This document shows, one piece after another, positions 19,391-30,223 of a stretch of 64,000 nucleotides of DNA. The position numbers and the translations under genes were made by a program. The first letter of the stretch is position 1; every line of letters begins with the position of its first letter. The notes below the pieces were generated by a model, which worked only from the letters and a program-made list of their open reading frames with translations, was not told the origin of the DNA and made no database searches. The stretch lies in assembly GCA_963772065.1 (NCBI GenBank), contig CAVYVZ010000007.1, positions 124,001-188,000 of the forward strand, written 5' to 3'. This DNA comes from CAVYVZ01 sp963772065 (GTDB lineage: Bacteria; Acidobacteriota; Vicinamibacteria; Vicinamibacterales; UBA2999).

Positions 19391-21817
19391 ATGGACGCAC
19401 TCCTCCAGGACGTTCGCTACGCCGCGCGAGGACTCGCTCGCAGCCCCGGGTTCACCGCCGCCGTGCTGCTGACGCTTGCGATCGGCACCGGCGCCAACGC
19501 CGCGGTCTTCAGCCTCGTCGACGCGATGCTCCTCCGGCCGGCGCCAGTCGTCCGCGATCCATCCTCGCTGTATTCCATCTTCACGAGCGACTTCAGCAGC
19601 GGCCCATATGGCACCTCGTCATACCCGGATTACCTCACGCTGCGCGAATCAGCGTCCGCGTTCTCCGGACTGGCCGCCTACTGGGTTGCGCCCGCCGTAA
19701 TGCGCGACGGGGAGACGACGGAGCGCATCGGCGTCATGACGGTGTCCGCGGAGTTCTTCGGGCTGCTTGGCCTGCAGCCTGTTGTGGGACGAGTGCTCCT
19801 GCCTTCGGATTTCGAGCCGAGCGCGGCAACCGCCGCGGTGATCTCCGATTACGTCTGGCAGCGCTTCTTCGGCGCCGACCCCGCCGTGCTCGGCCGGGCC
19901 GTGCTGCTCAACGGCCAGCCGGCCACGATCGTCGGCGTCGCGCCGCGGAATTTCGACGGATTGACCCTCGGCTCGATCACGGACGTCTGGAGCCCACACG
20001 TGCCTCCTGCCGCCAGTGCGGCTTCGCGCGGCAGCCGTGGACTTTCGATTGTCGGCCGCCTGCGCGACGGATCGTCCATCGCCGGCGCACAGGCGCAGCT
20101 CGATACGATCGCCGCAGATCTCGCGCGAGCGTATCCAAGGACCAACATGGGAACGCTCGGTAGTCCCGATCGCCCGCGCCCGATGGTGGTCACGCAGCAT
20201 TCGCGTATGCACCCACGGTTCCGCGGGATGGCCGCCATGCTCGGCGCCGTGTTGATGTCCGCGGTCGGCCTCGTGTTCCTGGTGTCCTGCGCCAATGTGG
20301 CCGGTCTGCTTCTGTCGCGCGGCGCGGCCCGGAGCCGGGAGATCGTGACGCGAGTCGCGCTTGGCGCATCCCGTGTGAGGGTGCTGCGGCAGCTCCTCAC
20401 GGAGAGCCTGTTGCTGGGGCTCACCGGCGGCGCGCTCGGTGTGCTGTTCGCGCTCTGGACGTCCGACGTGCTGCCGTCGTTCTTTCCCGCGGAGCAGGCC
20501 CGGATTCTCGACGCCGGCGTCGACGTCCGCGTGCTCGCGTTCACGGCGCTGATCTCGGTGGTCGCCGGAACGCTCTTCGGTCTCATTCCGGCGCTGAAGG
20601 TACTGCGAACCGCTCAGGGTCCGCTGCAGACCGGCACCGCACGAGCATCGGAAGCGAGAACGGGGTTCATGCGCGCCGGCCTGGTACTCTCGCAGGTCGC
20701 ACTCACGTTCGTGCTGCTCGTCGCATGCGGGCTCTTCGTACGCAGCGTCTCGAACGCGTTGAGCGCCGACCTCGGATTCGGGGCACGCAAGGCGGTGCTC
20801 GCCAATCTCGAGATTCCGTCGGGCGAGCTCACGGCTCAGCAAGGGACGCTGTACTTCGAGCAGGTTCTGGATCGGGTCCGTGCGCTGCCTGGAGTGGAAG
20901 CCGCTTCGCTCGTGCGCACGCTCTCGCTGAGCAGAGGATCGCGACGCGTGTTCGCGCTGGAGGGATACGAGCCGCGACCGGGCGAGGACATGGGGCTCAA
21001 TACCAACGTCGTGGACGGGCAGTACTTCGACACGATGCGCATCCCGACCGTGGAAGGCCGGAGCTTCGATCGTCGAGATGCCACCGGCACGCGCGTCGTG
21101 ATCGTGAACGATGTCCTCGCCCAGCGGTACTTTGGCGGTCGCGCCCTGGGGCGGCGGATACAGGAAGGGCGAGGCACGATCCTGCAGATCGTCGGCGTCG
21201 TGAGAGCCGTCAAGCATCTCACCGTCCAGGACCCGCCCGTGCCCGTGGTCTTTTATCCGCTGACGCAGAGCTACACGCCCAGCATGACGCTGGTCGCACG
21301 CACGGGCGGTGATCCGGCCGCGTTCGCGAATACGATTCGCAACGCCGCGCAGGAGGTGAACCGGAGCGTGGCGGTCTTCCGCGTCATGACGCTCGAGTCA
21401 CATATCTCCGAGGCGCTTGGCGGCGAGCGCCTGACAGCTGCGCTCGTGACCGCGTCAGGCGCCATGGCGCTGGCGCTGGCCGTCGTCGGTCTCTACGGAG
21501 TGATCGCCTACGGCGTCGTGCGGCGCCACAAGGAGATCGGCGTGCGGGTCGCGCTCGGCGCACGACCGATGGACGTCGTGCGGCTGGTCGTCCGCGAAGG
21601 AGTGGCGGTGGCGATTTACGGGATTGGCGCGGGCATCATCGCCGCCCTGGCCGCCACACGGCTGCTGGCGACGATGTTGTACGGCGTGGATGCGTGGGAC
21701 GTATCGACGTTCGCCGGCGCGGCGGCTGTCCTTGCGGCTATCGCCGCGCTCGCAGCGTGGGTGCCGGCGCAGCGCGCCGTGCGCCTGGACCCGGTGGCGG
21801 CGCTCAGACAGGAATAG
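19391..21817 (+). CDS. ADOP-type ABC permease (duplicated MacB/FtsX permease), copy 1
   Basis: 808 residues. The start MDALLQDVRYAARGLARSPG and the MacB periplasmic core plus two FtsX modules (about residues 280-400 and 690-800) with four pairs of membrane segments match the acidobacterial duplicated orphan permeases. There is no ATP-binding partner next to it, as usual for this group. Probably an inner-membrane mechanotransmission or export component; substrate unknown. The 163 bases upstream contain no gene and no clear signal. Confidence 0.9.
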   Translation: MDALLQDVRYAARGLARSPGFTAAVLLTLAIGTGANAAVFSLVDAMLLRPAPVVRDPSSLYSIFTSDFSSGPYGTSSYPDYLTLRESASAFSGLAAYWVAPAVMRDGETTERIGVMTVSAEFFGLLGLQPVVGRVLLPSDFEPSAATAAVISDYVWQRFFGADPAVLGRAVLLNGQPATIVGVAPRNFDGLTLGSITDVWSPHVPPAASAASRGSRGLSIVGRLRDGSSIAGAQAQLDTIAADLARAYPRTNMGTLGSPDRPRPMVVTQHSRMHPRFRGMAAMLGAVLMSAVGLVFLVSCANVAGLLLSRGAARSREIVTRVALGASRVRVLRQLLTESLLLGLTGGALGVLFALWTSDVLPSFFPAEQARILDAGVDVRVLAFTALISVVAGTLFGLIPALKVLRTAQGPLQTGTARASEARTGFMRAGLVLSQVALTFVLLVACGLFVRSVSNALSADLGFGARKAVLANLEIPSGELTAQQGTLYFEQVLDRVRALPGVEAASLVRTLSLSRGSRRVFALEGYEPRPGEDMGLNTNVVDGQYFDTMRIPTVEGRSFDRRDATGTRVVIVNDVLAQRYFGGRALGRRIQEGRGTILQIVGVVRAVKHLTVQDPPVPVVFYPLTQSYTPSMTLVARTGGDPAAFANTIRNAAQEVNRSVAVFRVMTLESHISEALGGERLTAALVTASGAMALALAVVGLYGVIAYGVVRRHKEIGVRVALGARPMDVVRLVVREGVAVAIYGIGAGIIAALAATRLLATMLYGVDAWDVSTFAGAAAVLAAIAALAAWVPAQRAVRLDPVAALRQE

Positions 21818-21820
21818 CGG

Positions 21821-22253
21821 TCACGAGGGCTGATCGAGAAAACGCCGGCGCACCGCGGGCGACGGCACGTAACACTGCTCACGGCCAGCAACGAGCTGGT
21901 GCCGATGGCGGGCGATGAAATCGTAGGCGGCGTCGCGAAGCGGACGGGGCACCACTCGGCCGAGCCGCGCCAGATGCCAGACACCGCCCATGTAGCGCGC
22001 GATCCGCAGGCCTGCATCCGACCGGATCAGGATGCGCTCGTCGGTACTGTCGGGATCTTCCACCCAGATCATCGAATCGACGTTCGCGGTTTCGGCATGG
22101 CGTGCGCGGACCTGACGACCCGTTTCGCTGTCGAGCGCGGCAAAGCGAAGCGCGTGCTGCCGTTCGTGCCGAAGGATGAACTGCACGCTGGCCGCGCAGA
22201 AGCCGCATGCGCCGTCGTAGAGGAGCAGCGGTGCGGCGCCGGCCGCGCCTGGC

Positions 22254-22257
<4 letters not shown>
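21821..22257 (-). CDS. DCC-family thiol-disulfide oxidoreductase-like protein (DUF393), start frame broken
   Basis: The frame encodes LLLYDGACGFCAASVQFIL, the family hallmark with a CxxC pair, followed by the DCC core (RYMGGVWHLARLGRVVP, RDAAYDFIARHRHQ). No start codon exists in this frame upstream of the motif. The expected start is the GTG at 22257, which overlaps the thiC stop as GTGA but is in another frame, so one indel lies in the GC run 22215-22250. About 145 residues if repaired. Probably a small redox-type protein translated with thiC; function of the family is poorly known. Confidence 0.7.
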
Positions 22258-23837
<1,580 letters not shown>

Positions 23838-23991
23838 CGCGCTCCCTCCGCCGGTTTCAACCGGATCAGGTTCCAAGGGTTTGTCTCAATCTACTCGGCG
23901 GTAGGCCATTGGCTGTAGGCGGTAGGTCGGCGGTCGCGAAGATCTACCAACTACAGCCGACCGCCTACCGCCGAGTAGATACCCCTGGCGG
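23838..23991 (-). promoter_or_regulatory. TPP (THI-box) riboswitch upstream of thiC with a long heptad-repeat P3 arm
   Basis: Reading the minus strand, AGGGGT (P2) pairs with ACCCTT, followed by the conserved TGAGA and then GGAACCTGATC...GGCGGAGGGA, the hallmark of TPP aptamers. CCGC (23991-23988) can close P1 with GCGG next to the start codon. The SD GGAGGGA (23849-23843) is inside the aptamer, implying translational control. Between P2 and TGAGA the P3 arm is expanded to about 90 bases and consists of heptad word array B. Confidence 0.88.
23889..23980. repeat. Heptad word array B forming the P3/P3a arm of the TPP riboswitch
   Basis: A perfect 17-bp inverted repeat (23889-23905 with 23964-23980) closes a hairpin. 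Its inner arms are 7-bp words such as CGGCGGT, AGGCGGT, CGGCTGT on one side and TACCGCC, TACAGCC on the other (minus strand). The outer end is the P3 stem of the riboswitch. Confidence 0.8.
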
Positions 23992-24014
23992 ACGACCTGA
24001 TTATACTTCGCGCC

Positions 24015-25757
24015 ATGAGACGACCTCAGCTCGCCACCGCCGCGCTCGTGCTTGCATCCCTGGCGCCACTCGCACGCGAGAACGCGCCGCCCGCCACGAA
24101 GATGCGCTTCGCAGTGTCGTTTGGTCCGGCGGTCGCGAAGGATGCGCTCGATGGGCGCCTGCTCGTGATGATCTCGTCGCTGGCCGAGGGCGAACCGCGC
24201 CTGCAGATCAGCGACTCCGCGGACACGCAGCTCGTGTTCGGCATCGACGTCGAAGGACTGAAGCCGGGACAGGACGCGTTCGTCGACGACAGCGCGCTCG
24301 GATACCCTCTCGAATCGATTGCCGATATTCCGGCGGGGACGTACACGGTGCAGGCGCTGCTGCACAAGTACGAAACCTTCCATCGCGGTGATGGCAAGAC
24401 CGTGAAGCTGCCGATGGACCGCGGCGAGGGCCAGCAGTGGAACCGCGCGCCCGGCAACCTGTTCAGCTCGCCGGCGAAGATCGCAATCGATCCGCGGAAG
24501 GGCGAGGTCGTGCGGCTGGCGCTCGACAAGGTCATTCCGCCCATTCCGCCGCCGGCGGACACGAAGTACATCCGTCACGAGACGATCCAGAGCGAGAAGC
24601 TGACGAAGTTCTGGGGCCGGCCGATGCATCTCGGCGCGAATGTCCTGCTGCCGGAGGGATGGGAGGAACACCCGAATGCACGCTATCCGCTGGTGATCTT
24701 TCACGGGCACTACCCGCACACGTTCTCCGGTTTTCGCGAGCAGCCGCCCGATCCCAACCTGCAGCCGGACTACAGCGAGCGATTCAAGTGGAAGGGCTAC
24801 AACCGGACGCAGGAGGAATATGCGCACCGCTTCTACCGGGCGTGGACCGGCGCGGGCTTTCCCCGGCTGATCATCATCGAGATTCGCCATGCGAATCCGT
24901 TCTACGACGATTCGTATGCCGTGAACTCCCAGAACCTGGGGCCGTACGGCGACGCGATCAACGATGAGTTGATCCCGCTCATCGAACAGAAATACCGGGC
25001 GATCGGACAGCCGTGGGCGCGCTTCATGTACGGCGGATCGACTGGTGGATGGGAGGCGATGGGCGCGCAGGTTCTCTATCCCGACTTCTACAACGGCGCG
25101 TACATCGCGTGCCCCGACCCGATCGACTTCCGTGCGTTCACCGTCGTCAACATCTACGACGATACGAACGCGTACTATGCTGACAGCCGATGGAAGAAGA
25201 CCCCGCGGCCAGGTCTCCGGAATTATCTCGGGCACGTGTCGGCCACGCTCGAAGAGATGAATCGCCGCGAGCTCGTGCTCGGCACGAAGACGCGCTCGGG
25301 CCAGCAGTGGGACATCTGGGAGGCGGTATATTCGCCGGTCGGCGTCGACGGCTACCCGAAACGGATCTGGGACAAGCGAACGGGTGCGATCGACAAAGCC
25401 GTGGCGGCGCACTGGCGCGACCACTACGACCTCTCGCACATCCTGCGCCGCGACTGGGACAAAGGGCTCGGGAAGAAGCTCGAGGGCAAATTGCATCTCT
25501 ACGTCGGCGACATGGACAACTACTACTTGAACAACGCCGTGTACCTGACGGAGGCGTTCCTCGAGAAGACGACGAACCCGTACTACGCAGGCGAAGTGGA
25601 CTACGGCGATCGCGCGGAGCACTGCTGGAACGGCGACCACACGCAGCCGAACGCCATCTCCCGGCTGCGATATCACGAGATGTTCGCGCCGAAGATCGTC
25701 AACAGGATCCTGAAGACCGCCCCGCCCGGCGCCGACGTGACAAGCTGGCGCTACTGA
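24015..25757 (+). CDS. Secreted alpha/beta-hydrolase, esterase-like
   Basis: 580 residues. Short N-terminal signal sequence (RRPQLATAALVLASLAPLA), a beta-rich N-terminal domain (residues 30-190), then an alpha/beta-hydrolase/esterase-D-like domain: LVIFHGHYPH, and the nucleophile elbow YGGSTGGWEAMG with Ser in GGSTGG. The C-terminal HCWNGDHTQPN contains a candidate catalytic His. Substrate unknown. It is divergent from thiC, and its promoter must lie in the 177-base gap shared with the riboswitch. Confidence 0.75.
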   Translation: MRRPQLATAALVLASLAPLARENAPPATKMRFAVSFGPAVAKDALDGRLLVMISSLAEGEPRLQISDSADTQLVFGIDVEGLKPGQDAFVDDSALGYPLESIADIPAGTYTVQALLHKYETFHRGDGKTVKLPMDRGEGQQWNRAPGNLFSSPAKIAIDPRKGEVVRLALDKVIPPIPPPADTKYIRHETIQSEKLTKFWGRPMHLGANVLLPEGWEEHPNARYPLVIFHGHYPHTFSGFREQPPDPNLQPDYSERFKWKGYNRTQEEYAHRFYRAWTGAGFPRLIIIEIRHANPFYDDSYAVNSQNLGPYGDAINDELIPLIEQKYRAIGQPWARFMYGGSTGGWEAMGAQVLYPDFYNGAYIACPDPIDFRAFTVVNIYDDTNAYYADSRWKKTPRPGLRNYLGHVSATLEEMNRRELVLGTKTRSGQQWDIWEAVYSPVGVDGYPKRIWDKRTGAIDKAVAAHWRDHYDLSHILRRDWDKGLGKKLEGKLHLYVGDMDNYYLNNAVYLTEAFLEKTTNPYYAGEVDYGDRAEHCWNGDHTQPNAISRLRYHEMFAPKIVNRILKTAPPGADVTSWRY

Positions 25758-25769
25758 CCCGAGGTTCCC

Positions 25770-25811
25770 GCTCAGAGTCAGGTCAGAGTCGACTCTGACC
25801 TGACTCTGAGC
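25770..25811. repeat. Perfect 42-bp palindrome (word array C)
   Basis: Two exact 21-bp halves meet at GAGTC|GACTC with no loop. Each half contains CAGAGTC twice around an AGG spacer, so it is a word array like A, B and D. It lies 13 bases after the esterase-like stop and is followed by AAAAAC on the + strand, so it could act as a terminator or cruciform. The remaining bases to 25960 hold no gene. Confidence 0.85.
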
Positions 25812-25960
25812 AAAAACTGTCCGCCTGCGGGATTCCGAGGTGCCGGGGCCGAACAGCCCACGCCACGGCCTCAGGCGGCGAAGCAGGGCAAGTTGTTGCA
25901 ACGAAGGGGTCTTGTCGCCATGGCGCTCGCGGCACGCATCCCGCACTGATCGTTCGGCTC

Positions 25961-28378
25961 ATGGACTCGCTCCGTCAGGACCTCCACTACGCACTGCGCC
26001 GGCTGCTCAAGAACCCGGGGTTCACCGCCGTCGCCGTCATGACGCTGGCCCTCGGCATCGGCGCGAACAGCGCGATCTTCAGCGTGATCAACGCCGTGCT
26101 CCTGCGACCGCTGCCGTACCCGGATTCCGACCGCCTGGTCGGGATGTACCACGTCTCGGAGGGCGACCGGGCGGTGATGTCGCCCGCCAACTTCCTCGAT
26201 CTCCGCAAGCAGACGCGGACGCTCGAGGACGCCGCAGCCGTGGACCCGACCGAGGTGACGATCACCGGAGCCGGCAACCCGGTTCGCATTCGCGCCTCCG
26301 AGGTCAGCGCCAGCTTCTTCGACGTGCTGCGCGCGCGCCCCCTCCTCGGACGCACCTTCGCAGCTGATGAGAACGAGCCGGGCAAGGACAAAGTCGTCGT
26401 CCTTGCTTACGGGCTGTGGCAGCAGCGGTTCGGCGGCCGCGCCGACGTCGTCGGCTCGACGGTTGCCATCGACCGCGTGCCGCGAACGATCGTTGGCGTC
26501 ATGCCGCGCGGCTTCGCCTATCCCGCGGAACACGAGTTGTGGCTTCCGATCGAGTACACCGAACAGACCAGGAACGCACGCGGCGCCTGGTATCTCCGCG
26601 TCATCGCGCGCCTGAGGCCCGGCGTTTCATCCGATCAATCCGCGAGCGAAATCGCCGCGCTCGGCGAAGCGCTGCAGAAGGCCTACCCGCGGCACAACAC
26701 CAACGTGGGCTTCACCACATTTCCCCTGCACGAAGCGCTGGTCGGCGACCTCCGCCCCGCACTGCTCGTCCTGCTCGGCGCCGTCGGTTTCGTGCTTCTG
26801 ATCGCGTGCGCCAACGTCGCGAACCTGCTGCTCGCCCGCGCGGTCGGCCGCGAGACGGAGCTCGCTGTTCGCACCGCGATGGGCGCAGGACGCGCGCGCC
26901 TCGTACGGCAACTGTTGACCGAAAGCGTCGTGCTTGGCCTGGCCGGCGGTCTGGCGGGTCTGCTCATCGCCGCATGGGGTGCAGACGTGCTCGTGGCGCT
27001 GCAGCCAGAGGGCGTTCCACGGCTCAACGAAATCGCCATCGATCGCACCGTCGCGTCGTTCACGGTCGGCATGTCGCTGCTGACGAGCCTCTTCTTCGGC
27101 GCCATTCCGGCGGTGCAGATGACGCGCGGTTCGCTGGCGGCGTCGCTGAAGGACGGAGCTCGCAGCGTCCTGGCTGCGCGCGGGAGCGCGCGGACGCGTG
27201 CGACGCTGGTCGTCGCGGAGATGGCGCTCGCGATGATGCTCCTCGCCGGCGCGGGGCTGCTCATCAAGAGCTTCAGCCGTCTGCAGGCGGTCGATCCGGG
27301 ATTCCGATCAGAGCACGCCCTCTCGTTCGAGTTGTCGCTGCCGAACACCATCTACCGCGACCCGCCACAAATCATCAGCTTCTACGATCGCATGGTCGAG
27401 CGGATGCGCGCGTTGCCGGGCGTCACCGCCGCAGGCGGCGTGATGGGTCTGCCACTCAGCGGCCTGTCGTTCAACATCTCGTTCAAAGTCGCAGGCCGTC
27501 CGGAGCCGCCTCCGGGGCAGGTGCCGGATTTGGAAGTCCGCGTCGCCACGCCTGCCTACTTCGGTACGCTCGGAATCCCGCTGACCCGCGGCCGCCTGTT
27601 CACCGAAGCCGACCATGCACAGGGGACGAAGGTGGCGATCCTGAGCGAGGCCGCCGTCAGACGCCACTTCCCGAACGAGGACCCGATCGGCAAGCGAATC
27701 GAGCTCGGCTGGGGGAGAGGGCCGGGCACTCCGCGCGCGGGCGGCGAAGTGATCGGGGTCGTCGGCGACGTGCGCGAGTACCGGCTCGACGAGGCGTACC
27801 CCGCGGAAATCTACCTGCCGATGAAGCAGTGGCCGGTCGGGCGAATGACGATGGTCATGCGCACCGCCGTGCCGCCGCTCAGCCTCGCCGACGACGTGAC
27901 GCAGGCCGTGAATGAGATCGATCCCAACCTTCCCGTCTCAGAGATTCGGACGGTCGACGATGTCGTCGCCGAATCGATCGCGCAGCCTCGCTTCTACATG
28001 CTGCTGCTCGCCGCATTCGCATCGGTCGCGCTCGTGCTCGCGGCCGTCGGCATTTTCGGCGTCATGTCGTACACCGTATCGCAGCGAACGCGCGAGATCG
28101 GCATCAGGATGGCCCTCGGGGCCGCCGAAGGGAAGGTCGTCTCGATGGTCGTACGCCAAGCGATGCGGCTGGCCCTGGTGGGTCTCACGCTCGGCGTCGT
28201 CGCGGCGCTCGCGCTGTCGCAGACCATGGCGACGCTGCTCTTCGACCTGAGCCCGACAAATCCACTCACGTTTGCCACCGTTGCGACGATCCTCGCAGTT
28301 GTTGCGTTCCTCGCCAGCTGGCTGCCGGCGCGACGCGCAGCCAGCGTCGACCCGATGGTCGCGCTGCGTGCCGAATAA
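25961..28378 (+). CDS. ADOP-type ABC permease, copy 2
   Basis: 805 residues with the same plan as the permease at 19391: N-terminal MDSLRQDLHYALRRLLKNPG, first membrane segment with LALGIGANSAIFSVINAVLLRP, MacB periplasmic domains, and the FtsX modules ending in SWLPARRAASVDPMVALRAE. No ATPase gene is adjacent. Intact frame. Inner-membrane protein of unknown substrate. Confidence 0.9.
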   Translation: MDSLRQDLHYALRRLLKNPGFTAVAVMTLALGIGANSAIFSVINAVLLRPLPYPDSDRLVGMYHVSEGDRAVMSPANFLDLRKQTRTLEDAAAVDPTEVTITGAGNPVRIRASEVSASFFDVLRARPLLGRTFAADENEPGKDKVVVLAYGLWQQRFGGRADVVGSTVAIDRVPRTIVGVMPRGFAYPAEHELWLPIEYTEQTRNARGAWYLRVIARLRPGVSSDQSASEIAALGEALQKAYPRHNTNVGFTTFPLHEALVGDLRPALLVLLGAVGFVLLIACANVANLLLARAVGRETELAVRTAMGAGRARLVRQLLTESVVLGLAGGLAGLLIAAWGADVLVALQPEGVPRLNEIAIDRTVASFTVGMSLLTSLFFGAIPAVQMTRGSLAASLKDGARSVLAARGSARTRATLVVAEMALAMMLLAGAGLLIKSFSRLQAVDPGFRSEHALSFELSLPNTIYRDPPQIISFYDRMVERMRALPGVTAAGGVMGLPLSGLSFNISFKVAGRPEPPPGQVPDLEVRVATPAYFGTLGIPLTRGRLFTEADHAQGTKVAILSEAAVRRHFPNEDPIGKRIELGWGRGPGTPRAGGEVIGVVGDVREYRLDEAYPAEIYLPMKQWPVGRMTMVMRTAVPPLSLADDVTQAVNEIDPNLPVSEIRTVDDVVAESIAQPRFYMLLLAAFASVALVLAAVGIFGVMSYTVSQRTREIGIRMALGAAEGKVVSMVVRQAMRLALVGLTLGVVAALALSQTMATLLFDLSPTNPLTFATVATILAVVAFLASWLPARRAASVDPMVALRAE

Positions 28379-28420
28379 CGCGTCTTGACGCGTTTCTCGA
28401 TTCAGCGGTTAGATGCGTGT

Positions 28421-29236
28421 ATGCGCATTGTGCTGTTGCTCAGCTTGTTCGCCGTCCCCGCCTACGTCACCGCGCAAACACCGGCGCCGACGCCGACGCA
28501 GCCCGCGACGCCGCCGCCCGCGACGGCGCCCGCGCAGCCGAAGCCGAAGCCCGTGGCCCGGCCTCCCGCGCGGACGGCACTCGTGATCACCGCCACGAGC
28601 CCCGACGGGGCGACGTTGCCGGGGATCCGCGTCGACATTCTCGGTGCGGCCGACCGTAACGGCGAAACCGATTCCAGCGGCACGCTGCGGTTCGGGAACA
28701 TGCGTGCAGGCACGTATCGCGTCCGTTTCTCCGGCCCCAGCGTGATCACATACGAGCGCGAAGCGGTCGTGCGCGCCGGCCAGACCGCCGATCTCGACGT
28801 CACGCTCAACCCGGCGCCTCAAGCACCGGAACCCGAGCCCGCTGCTCCGCAGCCGCAGGCGCAGGCGCCGGCCGCCGCGCCGCAGGGCCCCCCGGGTCAG
28901 CCGAAGCTTCAGTCGATCCTCGAGCTTCTCGAGAAGGAGTTCATCGGGCGCCAGCCGCGGAAAGAAACGCTGCTCGGCTGCAGCGGTACGATGCGCTCTA
29001 CGATGATTCAGCTGAACGAGCCGCAGCCCGAGCGCCTTTACGAGAGCGCCGAATCGGCGTACTACGTGCTGGGCGGCGAAGGTTCGATACGCCTGAACGG
29101 CCGGGAATCGGCGCTCCTCACCGGAACCTTCGCGCTCGTGCCGCGCGGCACAGCGCACGCCTTCATTCGGAAGGGCCGGCGTCCTCTGATTCTGCTGGCC
29201 GTGCTCAGCGGCGAGGCGTGCGAGGCGACTCCGTGA
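28421..29236 (+). CDS. Secreted protein with carboxypeptidase-regulatory-like and cupin domains
   Basis: 271 residues from ATG 28421 (signal MRIVLLLSLFAVPAYVTAQ; an upstream in-frame TTG would put residues before the signal). A Pro/Ala linker leads to a beta-sandwich (residues about 50-120, GATLPGIRVDILGAADRNGET), another Pro/Gln-rich linker, then a small cupin-like fold (SAYYVLGGEGSIRLNGRESALLTGTFALVPRGTAHAF). Possibly a periplasmic sensor or binding protein; no enzyme motif is seen. Its 3' end overlaps the convergent GNAT gene by 32 bases. Confidence 0.75.
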   Translation: MRIVLLLSLFAVPAYVTAQTPAPTPTQPATPPPATAPAQPKPKPVARPPARTALVITATSPDGATLPGIRVDILGAADRNGETDSSGTLRFGNMRAGTYRVRFSGPSVITYEREAVVRAGQTADLDVTLNPAPQAPEPEPAAPQPQAQAPAAAPQGPPGQPKLQSILELLEKEFIGRQPRKETLLGCSGTMRSTMIQLNEPQPERLYESAESAYYVLGGEGSIRLNGRESALLTGTFALVPRGTAHAFIRKGRRPLILLAVLSGEACEATP

Positions 29237-29751
29237 CGCCGTTACTCGGCGTGTTCTCGATCTCGTAGAAGAGCAGGTCGATTCCGTGGACCACCTCGCG
29301 GCGCAGGAAGCGCATGCCAAGGCGCTCCAGCACACGCACTGACGCCGCATTCGGCACATCGGCAGCGGCGGCGATCTTCGGCAGCTTGAGCGTTCTGAAG
29401 CCGTAGTCGATCAAGGCGCGCGCGCTCTCCGTCGCGTAGCCTCGGCCCCACACACTCGGCGCAAGCCCGTAGATCATCTCCGCGCGATCCTCTTCTTTGC
29501 GCGGAAGGAATCCGCAGAATCCGCATGCGGTATCCGCGTCCTTGCTCGTGGATGAGCCACATGCCGCGGCCATTGCGTTCGAAGCCGGCTACGATGGCGC
29601 GTACCATCTCTTCCGCGCGCTCACGCGCTATCACGACGTCGTCCCAGAGGTATCGACGCACATCGGGATCGGTCCATAGCGCGTGGACCTCGTCTACATC
29701 AGCGAGGGTGAACGGACGGAGCGTGAGACGGGCGGTTAGAATTGAAGTCAT
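29205..29751 (-). CDS. GNAT-family N-acetyltransferase (RimJ/RimL type), frameshifted near 29540
   Basis: The N-terminal half (TARLTLRPFTLADVDEVHAL) and the C-terminal half (WGRGYATESARALIDYGFRTL, AASVRVLERLGMRF) are in different frames joined near 29540, so one indel is present. Together they make a normal acetyltransferase of about 180 residues, perhaps modifying a protein N-terminus or an amine. Its ATG overlaps that of trxC on the other strand (CATG at 29749-29752). Confidence 0.8.
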
Positions 29752-30223
29752 GGGTGCGCTGCAACTCGACAGTCGAGGCGTCCTGACGACTTGTCCGTCG
29801 TGCGGCCGAAAGAACCGCCTGGCCTACGCGGCGCTCGGCAAGCAGGGACGCTGCGCGGCGTGCAAAGCGCCGCTGCCAGCGCCTGATTCTCCCATCGAGG
29901 TTCCCTCCGCGGAAGCCTTCGATGGCCTCCTGCGTGCCTCGCGGCTGCCGATTGTCGTCGACTTCTGGGCCCCGTGGTGCGGACCCTGCCGCATGGTGGC
30001 GCCCGAGCTCGAAAAGGTGGCACGCATCGGAGCGGGCGAGTTCCTCGTCGTGAAGATCAACACCGAGGCGCTGCCGGAGCTCGGCGATCGGTTCGGCATC
30101 CGATCGATCCCGACGATGGCGGTGTTCAGCGGCGGTCGCGAGGTCACGCGCACGGCCGGTGCGCGACCGGCCGCGGACATCCATGCCTTCGTGCGCCAGG
30201 CGCTGCTTCAGCGCGCGTCGTAG
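29750..30223 (+). CDS. trxC: Thioredoxin 2 type protein with N-terminal zinc ribbon
   Basis: 157 residues. Two CxxC pairs (Cys15/18 and Cys35/38) form a zinc ribbon, followed by a thioredoxin domain with the active site WCGPC (Cys77, Cys80) and the cis-proline in RSIPTMAVF. Cytoplasmic protein-disulfide reductase, often induced by oxidative stress. The start codon shares a CATG with the opposite-strand acetyltransferase, and the 3' end overlaps the next minus gene by 16 bases. Confidence 0.93.
   Translation: MGALQLDSRGVLTTCPSCGRKNRLAYAALGKQGRCAACKAPLPAPDSPIEVPSAEAFDGLLRASRLPIVVDFWAPWCGPCRMVAPELEKVARIGAGEFLVVKINTEALPELGDRFGIRSIPTMAVFSGGREVTRTAGARPAADIHAFVRQALLQRAS

Noticed and set aside
23886..25946. 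Long minus-strand open frame opposite the esterase-like gene
   Set aside because: Arg/Val/His-rich shadow without motifs; the + strand frame has a signal peptide and a catalytic elbow.
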